A stretch of DNA of 64,000 nt from NCBI GenBank assembly GCA_964020085.1, contig OZ026606.1, forward strand, positions 21,838,573 through 21,902,572, in the 5' to 3' direction. This stretch comes from Micromussa lordhowensis (lineage: Eukaryota; Cnidaria; Anthozoa; Scleractinia; Lobophylliidae). Made by a program: the position numbers and the translations under genes. Positions 14,601 to 28,200 of this stretch are shown piece by piece (the first letter of the stretch is position 1; each line of letters opens with the position of its first letter). The notes beneath the pieces were generated by a model. It had not been told where the DNA came from. It saw only the letters and a list, made by a program, of their open reading frames with translations, and did not search any database.

Positions 14601-16629
14601 GAAATTTTGGCTTATTGGTAACAAAAAATTGTTCAAGTTTAAATTGAAATTTTGTCCGCCCACATCAGGGACTTTAATTTTAAGTCACTGGAAGTAGTAA
14701 AGCCCCAAAGCTTTTATTTTTGTTCGCGTTATTCAACAAACAAGGAAATATATTTTGCCTCTTCGCACGTTTTTTAATCACCGCAGAACTTAAAACATTC
14801 TTGTTTTGCAACGTGGGCGTAAATGAACTCCCACCCAGCTCATGACTCCATGTCGGAAACGTATTCATTTGGCTTGTTTTACCAGCCATAAAGCAATTGA
14901 TCTCACGCATTAATTGAGGGACGAAAAAATAAAGTCATGAACGTTAATGCGCGCGCCATCGAGAAATTATTACGAATGTATACAAAGTTTCGTTCCTTTT
15001 CGCGTTTTGTTGTGACAATGCGGTGCAAACGCAAAAGAAAAAAGAAACTAGTGGATCATGGAGGAGTTGTAACAAAAGACAGCTTGACAATACCGGTTAC
15101 CGTAAAGAAAAGCGTAAACAATGCCTTACAACATGTGAAAACAGGGCATTGTAGTGAGAGCATGTTGGGATGCATTGTCATTTTTATTAGCCATGTGGTT
15201 ACACACGGCGTCTTTCAAAGAAGTTTCTTTTGATGCTGGAAGTTTCGCTCGATAATGACGTTGGCTCAAGTTGTGTTATTGTGATCAAACAACCTCCGTC
15301 CCGAATTCATATCTTTATCACGAACAAAGTTCTAGTCTAACTGTGTAATATGTTCATATCTAGCCGGCCAAACTGGGAATTATTACAATAACAACACTTC
15401 ATTCTCTTTCGGACCTTTCGAACGAAATATCTATTTTCAAAAATGTAACAGCTTGGACAATGCCTTCGGAGACAAAGCGGAGTACGAGAGCACGAAAGAA
15501 AGTTGTACTTCCTTTGTCTATCTTGAACTTTTAATAAAGGACACAAGGAACCTTTAATTTTGTTGTTTTTTTGATAATCAGCAATGAAATGCAAGAACCG
15601 GGCCGATAAAGGAAACATTGCGATATCTCTCTTAGATACTAAAAATAATTTGACTACTGCTAAGCTTATAAGACCTTCGCTTCGCGCAACTCTTATCACT
15701 TCATACTTCCTTTTAATTAACTCGAATCGCGACTGTTTAATTAGGTGTTAGCATAAACTTTGAAGAAACTGCGATATTTAACAGCTCGTTATCTGTTGCG
15801 TTAACGACACTTCATTAGCACAGAATTTTCGCCTGAAGTTTATACCTTCACGAGCGCTCACGCCATCATTTGTCATAACACCTTCCGGTAAAGATAACAT
15901 CTTAGGATTTCTTTACGGAGAGACAGAAAGACAAGTAAATTTTAATAAGCAGTTTTGGTAGCAGATAAAACAAAAATAATTTCCCTGTGACAGAAAGCGC
16001 GCGGAGTTTGGTAAACATGGCTTTAATACAGGCAGTCGTCGCACGCGAAGAGATTCTTATTATTTATTAGCAATACGCGTCTCATTTTACAAGTGAACAA
16101 AGAGCCCTAGATAATTGCTTTCGAGAACAACTGTGAGTACAGTTACCGCGTACGAGGTCCTTTGAATCGCGAGCTCTGTCACAATAGCGTGTTGTTTGAA
16201 CTTAACGCACAACAAAAACGCGCTGAATGGGTTTACTTGCAGATAAATTACATATCGCACACTCTGACAGCTTTAATAAACGAGAACAATAGGTCACCTT
16301 CGGACCAACTTAAGCAAACACACATTGCTAAAAAAGTTATTAAAGCTCGTTTTACTATGCGTCTAATCAAATAAAAAACGCTGCTTTCCGTCGCAGGGAC
16401 AAACAAGGCCTGCGCTAAATACAGATCGCACGGAACGCCGTGCAGTCCAGGTGGTAAAATAACATTCAGCCAGTTAATCTAACAGTAGACTTATTGTTTG
16501 TATATGAAGGCTCCACGCCACAACTGTCGAGAACACCGCCAACGCAGCAATCGCTTGTTTTACTTCAACATTATTGTATATTTACAGGGTTAGGCTAGTC
16601 TTAAAAAGTTTCTTCATAAGCCACAAAAT
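11665..16629. other. Noncoding stretch between the SoxB gene and the inverted duplication
   Basis: The first few hundred bases should include the SoxB 3' UTR. An AATAAA lies near 12,093, but no poly(A) site can be fixed. The rest has only short random frames (the longest, near 14,937-15,233, has no domain). I see no strong palindrome or TIR element. Nothing here matches the right flank beyond 53,368, so the inverted homology stops at about 16,630. Confidence 0.45.
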
Positions 16630-17072
16630 AAGAAAGATTACAAATACTTCTAATGAACTACAAAGGTTGATTCTCAGTTCTTGAATCGCCCCAAATGTAC
16701 ACGTTTGTGTGTACAAGTAACATTTATGATTCATTTGACACATTTGCCGAAGTTACCTTGCTAAATTTTCTTAATTTAGTTCAAAAACGTCAACCAATGT
16801 TTTGAGATCTCGGAAGGGATTATAGAAAGATCTGAACAGGTCATAAAAATTTACTAAAAACACTCAGTAACAAGTTTCAAAACATCTCTGGTGTAAATTT
16901 ATTTTCTGCAAAAAGGCATTTGTGAAAAAAAGTACATAACATTTTGAATTATACTTTATATTATATTACAATAAAGCTTGTACACTATCTCTACGCCCAC
17001 TACCAAACACTAATACGGCTGCGATAGGAAGTCTAAAATGAAATAGTTTACCAGTTCTACCCTTGATTAATA

Positions 17073-17340
17073 CTAAGAATCACCTCGTGAATCATGTTTT
17101 TCACTTGTGATCATGTTTATTATGTTGTAACAAATTGTGGAGGAAAAGTGAAGTGTAGTAAATTCTTCGTAACGAGTTTTGTCGACGTAACTTAGACGAT
17201 CACCTCGTGTATACTTAGAATCACCTCGTGAATCGTGTTATTCACTTCAGTGATCATGTTAATTATGTTGTAACAAATTGTGGAGGAAAACTGTGAAGTG
17301 TATTAAATTTTTCGTAACGAGTTTTATCGATGTAACTTGC
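17073..17340. repeat. Left-arm tandem duplication downstream of PAP
   Basis: A unit of about 130-140 bp runs from ACTAAGAATCACCTCGTGAAT to GTAACGAGTTTTGTCGACG. It occurs at 17,073-17,212 and again at 17,213-17,340 with small changes. The matching part of the right arm (about 52,370-52,505) has one copy. The duplication therefore arose after the arms separated, or one unit was lost on the right. Confidence 0.8.
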
Positions 17341-17840
17341 GCCTGAAATTCCTCGCCCATAGCTGAACTTCCCTCACTGTTTTTATTCAAATCGTCGATG
17401 AAAATCGTCGGTGTATTTAAAAAAAATAAATTTCCAGTAGATGCGAAACAAGGATCTGGATACGCAAAACATTTACAAACACTACCTTTCAGCAGGTCTG
17501 TAAGCAAAAGAAAATAGCAAATTTATCAACCTTTTAAGTAGAAACTTGCAGCCTTCAGTTCCAGAGTTCTTGACGGTGATTGAATGCTATACAAGAAGAA
17601 TACAGGATCTGACCAGAAACGAAATTCTCCCAAGAGAAATACAAAAAAGGCATGAATATTAGTAGGTAGAATTTCGTTTTTCATCACAAGCTGTTCAGAA
17701 CCAAGCGTCTTTCATACATTAATAAGGTGCAGCCGTGCAGGTCTAATGTTCAAACACACTAAAAACAACGAATCGCAAAGTTTCTTAAAATTTTGAATTA
17801 ACAAGCTATGGCGTTCAAGAGTCTCTCAGGCCCTCGCCGT

Positions 17841-20800
17841 TTAATATTTCACATCCAGAGGTTTAAACGGTCCATGGTGTTCCTGTGATATCCAAATACT
17901 GTCCGTCACTGAACCATCGTAAGCTTTGATTTGTTCCCAGTAGATATGGGTCGAGTTCACTATCCGCAGCTTGCCATAGCCCGCATTTCCTGGGAACCAC
18001 TCTCGGAAGGCGGACCAAGGACCTACCATAAGATTCAATTTCAGTAGGGAAAATATATAGCGGGCAATTGCTGGCAATTGCAAATGGAAACTAGAAAAAG
18101 TTATATCGAGCTGTCTACCCCGAAACCTTCGTGAAACCGTGAACTAGCTAAGGGTACGAGAGTGTCTGGCGTCGTTTTAGTCGAAATAAAGATGCACGAC
18201 GATTCCTACAATCCCGCTAAAACTAAAAACTGTTCAAATTGCAATGGACCTGCAGTAGTATCGAGTTTCAAGGTGAGGTAGTTCCTTATTTTATGCTGAA
18301 TTTTACTTTTCGCTAGAAACCCGAGGGCAGGTAAGATTTTCTGCCATGTTCTGGACTCCTTTAAGTTAGTTATCGGTAGAAAACTAACTAAACTCCAAAC
18401 TAACGTCCAGTAAGAGAATCGAAGCCATTTTTCTACCGTTGAAGAAACCTGCGTCACAAAGACGAGTTGCGCCAAGCAGCGTTTTGACATTTGCACTGGT
18501 ATTAAAAGCAGCATGACAGAGATCTTGACCCAAACGCGAATGAGTGCAGATCCTATGTGCCGTTAATTTAACATGACTGTTTCCAGGCAAATCAGAGCGA
18601 TTTTATATCTTTGTGCTGCGCTGCCTGGATGATTATCAATATGCTACACCAAATGAACAACTCTGTATTCAGTTGCAGTAGCTGATATTGAAGTTTGTGG
18701 CTGTTTGACGTACAAGCAAGTCTGGTATAGGGTAGGGGCTTTTGTGGCTTGTCCAAAGTAGGGTTGCAAAATCATGGTCTAGTATAAGGTATGGTTTCAG
18801 TATTACGGCGGCACACCCCCACCCAAAGATTTCAGGAGTTTCCCACAGGGTTTCCATCTTTTAGGTGTACTTTTAACTTTCCTAAGCTAAGAACACTCCC
18901 TTGTGTAACCACTACATTACACTACCTCTTGGTCCCAACATTGGATTCACACATATTCCATAAGCCTCGTTACAGCCGGCCGCGCCGGATATCACGTGGA
19001 CTGGGGCCTTGGGATTGGTGTAGTTATGAGCCGTCACGGTATCGTTGAAGACTGGCCAGAGGCGCTCGTACGAGTGCTCATGCGCTTCAATGATCAAATC
19101 CACACCGTACTGGAAAAACAACGGCTCGAGGCTAGACATAAAAAAACAGAAAAGCTAGTCACCGCAATTACCAATGATCTGTTTAGTTTAGCTAAATGCA
19201 TCTGTAGTGCAGCTTAACAATTAGTTCAATAACTGATTTGACGAGTTCAGGCTACAAGACAGAACAGAGGAATTTGGTCACACCCCTTCTCTCGTTACAT
19301 GTTTATCCACACTTGCGTCTCGTAAGATGTTTCCCGCACTGGTGCCTCGTTACGTGCTTAGTTTGGGTCTCCAAAGGGATGTTTACCGCGATTGTCTCCA
19401 GCAACAAGCTTCCCCACACCTCCCACACCTGCTTTGTTTCCCATTATATGTGTTTTTTTCCGCGCTTGCATTCCATGTTTTCCCGCGCTTGTTTCCCGTG
19501 ACATACTTTTTCCCGTCCTGGAATCCCGTTAAACTTTTAGTCCCCGCTCTTGCTACCCGTTACTTGCCTGCCTTAACATGTTTTCCCACCCTTGTCTCTG
19601 TTTTCTCCTTTCCTAGGCTTGTGTCCCGTTACATGATATGCTATTGTGGTGGATACGAAGCTATCTATATAAATAATTACGGAATATACGCAGTACGGGT
19701 TTTCCTTTACTACGGCCCGTCAGCAACTCGACAAAAAGCAAGCCCTGAAAGTCCGTCACAAACGTTTTCCCTCCCTTAGAGGTGACTATATACCAACGTC
19801 GTGTATAAAATTCCCTGTACAAATTGTTCGTGGTGTTATATCGGGGAAACCGGCAGAGCTTTCAAAACCCGGAAAAAAGAACATTTGAGAAACACCAAAA
19901 CTGTGGCTAAAGGTTCTAGAATTGCTAATCACGCCTGGTCCAACAACCACGCCATTGATTTTGAAAACGCGTTAATTATTGACAAAGGCACTTTTAGAAC
20001 CAGAAAAAACATTAGAACCATGGCATACCAGAGTTACACCTAACGCAGATAACAATTCTTGTCCGTTACCTGGGCAATACAACATTCTTTTTAACAAACA
20101 TCCATAATTATTATTCAACAAATTGTAACACTATCCAAATATGGTCATGATGCTCTCGATATCTGTCATCCGTTGGTAACAGATATGCGGCGGTATACGT
20201 AGCTTCGTACGTGGGAAGAAAAAGTGAAGTGAGAAAATGTCGACAGAGGGATTTACAAGGATTTAGGCTGTTTTGCTATCAATTTGTAAAATAATAAAAC
20301 AATTATCCTGCTCAATCTCGCGGAATATCGTCTGATTTTAGCCGACTCGGCCTACGGCCTCGTCGGCTAAGTATCAGACGATATTCCGCGCGATTTTGCA
20401 GGATAATTGTTAATTATTTGCATTTTTATTATTTCACAATTCACGGTTTTTATTCAAATTTTCTCATCGCTTTCTTATCATTCATTTTACCCATCAAAGA
20501 CTGACTACAGTACAGGCAGTCGAAAGCTCGTAGTTTCTAATCCTTCTAGCCAGAGATCGCTTTTAAATTTCAACCATTATTATTATCATTATCATCGTCA
20601 TCTTCATCATCATCATCATCATTTACAGTTCACGATCTTGGGAAATTGATTGCGTACTTTATGTTGCCAGTTTCGTAGGACTAGAAGACAAGGCTATAAA
20701 ACAATTAGCGCAACTTCAAACCGGGAGAAAACGTTTTAAGGCAAAACGCTTCCAAAACACGTTGGAGGTTTTAATTATGCTTACAACGGAGGGGTTCACT

Positions 20801-22260
20801 TCCGTCAAGACAAAAAAACTGAACACCTCACCTGTGCCTGACGACAGACTTGAGCGTTGTGCAGTCATCTCTGTCAATGTTGGAGCAGTACATGGGTCTG
20901 TGACCAAACGCAACGATCCATGGCCGCTTGGCTCGGTTCGCGGGTTTGTTTGCCTCCTTGAGGTCGTTTGTTAGCCATTCTAGCTGATCCTGGATCGGAC
21001 CTTTAGTGAAGTATGCTTCGGAAGAGTAGCTGTTATGATGTGAAAAGCAAGGAAGATGGATAGTGAAACCCTTCACATTACTGGCAATAAACAATTATCT
21101 TGCGAAATCGTACAATATTAAATCGCGTGATACTTGATGCCAACTGCCCGCTACAAATCGTCGAACGTAAGTTAGTCTTCAACTAGCAAGGCACTGGGTT
21201 AAGTGGGCTAAAGTCAGATAACATTTCGCGAGGTTGTGGAGGCCAGTTGTTTAATTGTTCAACAAATTACAGCAAAATAATTTGAGCTTATGTAAGATGT
21301 CACCGAGTTTCCTTGAGTTCACTTTCATGGACCGCATGATATCAACATTATGTGCTGATCACAGATAACAAAGGATTTCTTGACGGTATATGGTATCCTA
21401 ACAATTTGTTGAAAAATTCGTTGAACAATATTTGTTGCAGTGATGGTTTTTTATACCAAGCCATGAGATAAAAATTCCACTGAATCGGCAGTCGGTATCC
21501 AGATATCAATTCCTTGCAGATGTCAATCTACATGGCTAACTGGACTGCCTCTACCAGCGGAGATTTTGAAAAAAATTATGTACCATAAAGGGCACTTGTT
21601 TACAAACAGCCCAATTCTCGACATAGCTTGTGTCGAAATCATTTCCTGAGTATTTCGTGAAAATTAAGTTTCTTTCTCCCTCCAAAATCCCCTTGGTATC
21701 CGCTCGGATTGTAATTACATGGTGCAAGCGGTGAACCATTTTACTCTTGAGGGGGTTAGGTGGGGGCTGATTTTGAAAAAAAAAAAAACAATCCTGCAAG
21801 CATACTTGTACCAAAAAAAAATTCATGCACACGACCACTGCCAAAAAAAATTCACGCACGTTCGTTGAGACAAAACAAGCATGTTATAAGGAGAAAACAT
21901 TTCATGCATAAACACGTCCCGAGAAAAATATTTCTCAGTGCTGAAAGGTTTTGAAAAAATCGTGCCTGTACCAAATCACCCTCCCCTCCCCCCCTCAAAA
22001 GCCAAAACTCCCACCCCTAATGGTAATCCTGAGTGTGTACGAACTAACCTGATAAAGTGCACTCTGGCGATGTCGAAGCTGTACCACATTCTATTCAATG
22101 CCATAGGCCATTCAAGCTGCGGCATGGAAAATCTGTACCGGTAATGACTGAAGTTGAAGGGAATTTCTGTAGCAACAACGAAGACACAAAAATTGATCTG
22201 ATAAGTGTATTTTAAATACTACCAATTAGTTTTCCTTAAAAGCCCCTCCTCGAAAATCGT

Positions 22261-22294
<34 letters not shown>

Positions 22295-25200
22295 CTCCAG
22301 TGCGCACGCTATTCATTGGTCACGCACGTGCCACGTCATTTTCAAGCGCGCGCACGGAGTCCAAAACTCAACAAAATATAGAGCTGATGACCTTTGCGTT
22401 AACTTTGTGTGCGAATATTTTTGTTGGATACTCGGTGACCCCCACTTTTTTTTCGGCAGATCAATTCCTTTTCTGATTCTTTCCATTATACTAAAAAACA
22501 AAAAAAAATCTGAGCGTGGGAAGTTTTAATTATTTTTCATATACTACTCAAATAGGGTCGAATTGGTACGCCTATTACAGGTGTGCGTGACTTAAAGTTG
22601 TATTTTTTAAGGCTAATTCTAGCTGATTTTATGACATATGTAGCAAAGATCTATCATATAGGCCTATATATGCTGCGTTAAAAAGACACATAACTTAGAT
22701 ATGATTCTTCAACTTAAACATATGCCGATAGTAATGAATCCGGCCAGAATCGCCTCGAATGACTGGAAATCCTAGAAATGCTATGGTCTGTGATACGCCT
22801 TATCTTCAAAACGAGTTCGGTGACCCCCGATTTTTTTTACGTTTTTAATCTAATCTTATCATTTTCTACCTACAGTCAAAGTTTTAAAAAAATCTGTGCG
22901 TGGGAAGTTTTTGGGCGCGAACGTCCTTAAATCTTTTACCTGTTAAGCGTTTTTGCGCAACTGTCACTCAACTAGAACATTCAGAATGTATATTGTACAA
23001 AAACCAAATGTGATCATATTATTACAAAATAGGATCAAGATAAGTGTTTGATCTTCTCTTGATTATTGATATTGGAGCTAAGCTGCAAAGAAAACAAAAA
23101 TCGAACGTGTGCATCAACAGACGCAGAAAAAAAAAACTTTCTCCGAGTTTGATTACATTGGAATTGGTTATAAATTGATTAAACAAACAAAACCCACCAG
23201 AAATTTAAGAGCGCTTTCAATTCAACCAAATATTCCGAAAATTATCTAATGAGACCAAATGGTACCGAAATTTAAAAGCTTCCAGGAAATACGGAATTGT
23301 TCAATTTTCAATAAGCGAAAATTCCGGAAGGAAAATCAAATGGAACGGAAATTCTCGGTAAACATTTTCCTAAAAATTTGTGTATACTTCGCGAGGTTGT
23401 CCTCTTTTTCCGTAAATTCCTAAAAACGCTGTTCCATTCGTCACTGGTAATATCCGGGAATTCAAACAGGAATTTGTGCCGAATGGAAAGCGCCCTCGTC
23501 AGCTTTCGTTCTAGCGTCTGATTGGTTAGTTTAGTTGTTACCGTGATTTCCAACACACGTCATGTAAGGAATCCGTGCTGCAATGGGCTCAATCCTGTTC
23601 ATAAACGCGTCGCCATTCTACGGGAAAAAAAAAACAGTCAGTAGTGATAGTGCCAGATCACTAAGGAGAAGGGTCTTGATATCACACTAAAGCCTCTTTG
23701 AGATAACGAAATAAACTGTATGGAAGGCAGTCAGAAAAAACGAATTTCCAGACAATCCAAAACTACGACAGAATTGTCCGATCTGATTAGTTCTCAGCAT
23801 GCTCGATAGTAAGCGTTATTTATGAGCGTTCTAAAGACCTATTTATATGACTGTGTAACTGCCCAATTGAGGCCCATTTACACGACAGAAATTTGGTACA
23901 GTAGTTCTACAGCGAAATTTATATCGAGTGGTATACTTAACAATTATTCCATGAGTCTCTTGCATTTTCTCGGTATACACACAAGCCTTTAGGGCTTAGG
24001 CGAATGTGTATACAAAGAAAATACAAGTGACAAGTGGGATATTCCATGGTTTAACACGAGAAGGCATGTAATACCGTCGACTATACAACAACTTTTCTGT
24101 ATTCTGATTGGCTGTATTTTCTATGGCATGGTATAAATCATTTATTCACGCGGGTTGGTTTTCCCGCGCTTTGCGACGGTTTTGCGGATCTGCTTTGGCT
24201 CCGTTGCATTTTTTAGGAAATCTCTTTGGTAGATAATCGCCGCATTATTTGGTGCTGGCCAAAAACATTACAAGATGTTACATTCAAGATCACAGACGTG
24301 CCTCTGTAGTTGAAAGTGACCTGGATAAACGTGAGGGAACGAGAATTACTTCACCGTGGTTTCACGTCAGTAAATTGTAATGTAGATCAAATTAGTGTAT
24401 TTCTCTCCATTTTAAACTCATGGGAGATCATAGTAACTTTGCTTACCAGTCCCCCTTGGGTATTTAGGTCATACGCAAAGTCGCCAGCATGCAACACGGC
24501 CGTGTTATGTCCGGACCTGGCCTCAGAAATAAGCCGATGAAGACAGGGCGCCCCACCAATTCGGCCCATGTCTCCATAAACCAAGAACTGCGGTGACCAA
24601 TCCTGCAAATAGTAGAGAAATGCAATTAGCGCCACCACAGTTAACAGTCAAAGTATAACATTTCGTTTGGCGATAGGTAGAAAAGAGTTTCCAAAACAGT
24701 CTGCTGACTATAGGGGAGTCCACTAAGTGCAGGCTTAAAAAAACAAATGTAGTATTTTTTAGTCACTTGCGTTTTAAGAGGACGCGCGAGAAAAATGCGC
24801 GTCTCTTTCCACGCGCGTGCTACCCGCATCAGTTCTTGTCTGTGCTAGGAACGTCGTTTGTGTGCGATTAGGACCACAACCGTGCTCCCGGTTAGGGGGC
24901 GGGTGGGGTTAGCTTTCGTGATTTTGCGATTGAAGGGACCTGAATACTTGGGAACTTAGCGAGGAGTCACGCAGCTGGTTACGCGCTCGCCTCCCAACAG
25001 CGAGGCATGCACGGTTAGGAATTCCGTTTGTTGTCATTTGTGGCTTGAATGTGTCATCTCGATCTACCCTGCTACCCATTTCTTACTTTTCTTTTGGCTT
25101 GGTCAAATTCTGTGACGATCGACGCGCGCGAGATAGACCTTTGCATCAATGGCGCCCAAATTTGAATGACAATACTTATACATCCTCAGCCTCACATTCA

Positions 25201-28200
25201 TGTGAAAAATCCTTTGTCTACACACCTGATTACGAGGCTAAGGATGTATAAAGAATTGTTATTTAACAATTGGTTCATGCTTTAGCGTGCACTATCGAGT
25301 TATGGAGCACGCGGGAAGTTTGGAGAGCACGAAAGAAGCATAAGAGTTGCCCGAGGCGATAGCCGAGGGAAACTCTAGCTTCTTGAGTGCTCTCCAAACT
25401 TCCCACGTGCTCCATAACTCGATAGTGAACAGCTAAAAGCATGAACCAATTGTTTTATAACATAGCCGATGGAATTGTGCATCAAATCCGACGCGAAAAA
25501 CGGACAACAATATCAGTTTGTGATTGTTGCATTTTACCCGACTGTGAAGCGAATCGCGACGGCGCTGATGCCGAGTCTCCTTTCCTGTTGTTTTTCTCTT
25601 TTTCTGCCTCATTTAAGAACTGTAACCCAAGAGAAAAGGTCGCAAAATTGTCTTCGTTTCGGGACGGGCGGACGGGAAATTAGACGACGTTCAAATCGAC
25701 GTTCAAATTATTCATCCATGAAATATACGGTGACATTTCACTCACAAAACTCACATTCTCCCTTCGGGCGCGGGATACACGGTGCAATAATTGCGCGCAA
25801 AGACTAAATCGCATCGTGTATCCACCCCTAAAATTGTTCCGCGCAATATTGCAGCAGTAGAATTTTCGTCCTTCTTCTGCAACATCGCGCGCAACAAATT
25901 TCAGGTCTTAGAAAAATTTACTTGTGCTTAGTTATTCCAAATTGCACTCGAAATCATTTGATTACCAAAACAAACTGGCAAAAGCCAAAACGGTTCGATC
26001 TGTACTGGCATCAATGCAGGACCGAATGTTTTCCCGATGTTTCTATACCAAAGACATGGCCACCTCATATACTTCAAAATCTTCGTACTCACTCAAAAAG
26101 GAGAGTGATGATCAGATGGACCAATCGCCGGATCAAAAACTAGTCACGGCTGCTTAAAGGAACTTTAAATTAATTGGGCTTAAAAAGATCTTCACTGGCG
26201 GAAAAGAACAACAAGCATCTAGCTTACATTTTACTTTTCTTACCTCGCCCTGGTTCGACGGTTGTATTAAACATAGTTAGAAGAGCTTCCAATTTCTTTC
26301 ATCTGTTTTCTCCGAAGACGAACTTGCTCTCTCATCAAAACTCTTCTTTGCTTTCCTTTGACACATGGTTCGCAGTCACAGTTCGAGAAAGGACAGTGAC
26401 GTTTGTGTCCTTTGAGATTCGATCGCATTCCGTGATTTTTACAGAGCGTGCAAGAAGGCTTGCGTTCCCTTCTTAAGCTTACATTCATTCGCTTCTCGAG
26501 AGAAGATTCCCCCATTTTGTTATGTTGGTATTTGTGAGCTTGAAATAATAGCCTGGCAGCTTAGGTTTCTGTTTTCAAAGGCGACGCCTTAATACGAACC
26601 TGACGGGACGAACGACTTGAGACAAATAAATTGCAAGGCGGTGACTAAACCAGTTATTGGCGCATGTCAGTCAAATCAATCAGAGACGATTGGTCCACAA
26701 CAGTGTGTTCTCGTGCGCAACACGTGCTAAAAGACAAGCTTCAAACTTCTGTCAGGGTTTTTTTCTACATAGTGTTTTAGTTTCACTTTGACCTTTTTTA
26801 GACACATGATCTCGAAAATCCTCTGGTAGCCCCTCCCCCTGTAATGTTTCATTAGGGACCTTAAGCAACGACGACGGCGACGCCAAGGACGACGCTTAGA
26901 AAAAAATGAATTTATATTTTACCGTCGAATTTCGCACATGCCTAGATCTGTTCAGTACGTCTATCGGTCTCAGAACTTGCTCAAGCTTAATATGCAATGC
27001 CCGCGTACAATTACGAAAAATAAGCCGCCGTCGCTCACGTTCTCCAAAATACCCAGAACTTGGTCATTTCACGTTGTCGTTTTATAGAGGACGGCTAAGA
27101 AATGTACCAAGAATTATAACGCACGTGCACAGCTATTGTTCTGCTCACCTTTTGTTTTGTGGCGTTCTCGTTGCCGTCGTGGTTTGCTTAAGGTCCATAT
27201 TTTTTTGTGGGGGGGGGGGGGGGGAATTGAAGGGGCTCATTTAATTAACAATAAAACACTACCAACAGTCAGCTTGCTACTCTTTTTTGTAAAGTACTTT
27301 ACTAGTACTGGTAGGGTTAAACTACACCGGTAACTCACTCTGTCATTTATTGTTCTACTCATGAGAGAAAAAAGGGAGAGTGGAGAACGCGCTTTATAAA
27401 TTTTTTGCTCGAAATGGATGGGGGACTTAACGGGGAAATTAACAAATGTTTGGGAACTTAAATGACTGAAAAATCCCGGTCCATTGTTTTAAACACCAAC
27501 TCTTCAATCGCTTTCTTCATATCGGGTTTTTCGCTTCTCTCCGTAACTAAAAACCAAATTGCTGTGACTTTTTCCTTTAAAATGTTTGGATAACATCGCG
27601 AAAGTTATTGGAGACTTTCTTTGTTTCAAAAGACCACATGCAAACTCGAAAAAAAAGTGTCCAAAAATCACTTCAAATTAAATTGCGGCCTCGGGTGGCA
27701 TTAACATGCATCCTAAAAAGCTATTGGGCGGTGGCCTCATGGTTAGTGCGCTCGACTCCGGAGCTCGAGCCCTGGCCTGTGACATTGCGTTGTGTTCTTA
27801 GGCAAGACACTTAACTCTCACGGTGCCTCTCTCCACCCAGGTGTATAAATGGGTACCGGCGAATTTAATGCTGGGGGTAACCCTGCGATGGACTGGCATC
27901 CCATCCAGGGGGGAGTAGAAATATTCCTAGTCACTTCATGCTACAGAAACCGGGATAAGCTCCGGCCTGATGGGCCACTTGGCTCGTATGCAGACTTTAC
28001 CTTTACCTTTAAAAAGCTATAACCCCTGGAAAAAACTTCAAACCTTTGCAGCCTGTGCAGTTTTTACTCGAAAAAACAACATACTAAATTACTCTTCTTT
28101 TCAACCAAAATGATGGCAACAGAAACGGAAAACCCAGTGTGTTTGTTTTTGTCACTCATTCTTTCCATATGAAAGTCATATATATCGAAATCACGTGCCC

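Noticed and set aside
14937..15233. 98-codon plus-strand frame with a Lys/Arg-rich stretch
   Set aside because: No recognisable family, no promoter or exon context, isolated in noncoding DNA.
26174..26476. Plus-strand frame opposite the left DM gene, mirrored by a minus-strand frame at 38,116-38,421
   Set aside because: These are antisense shadows of the DM exon, conserved only because the DM exon is duplicated.
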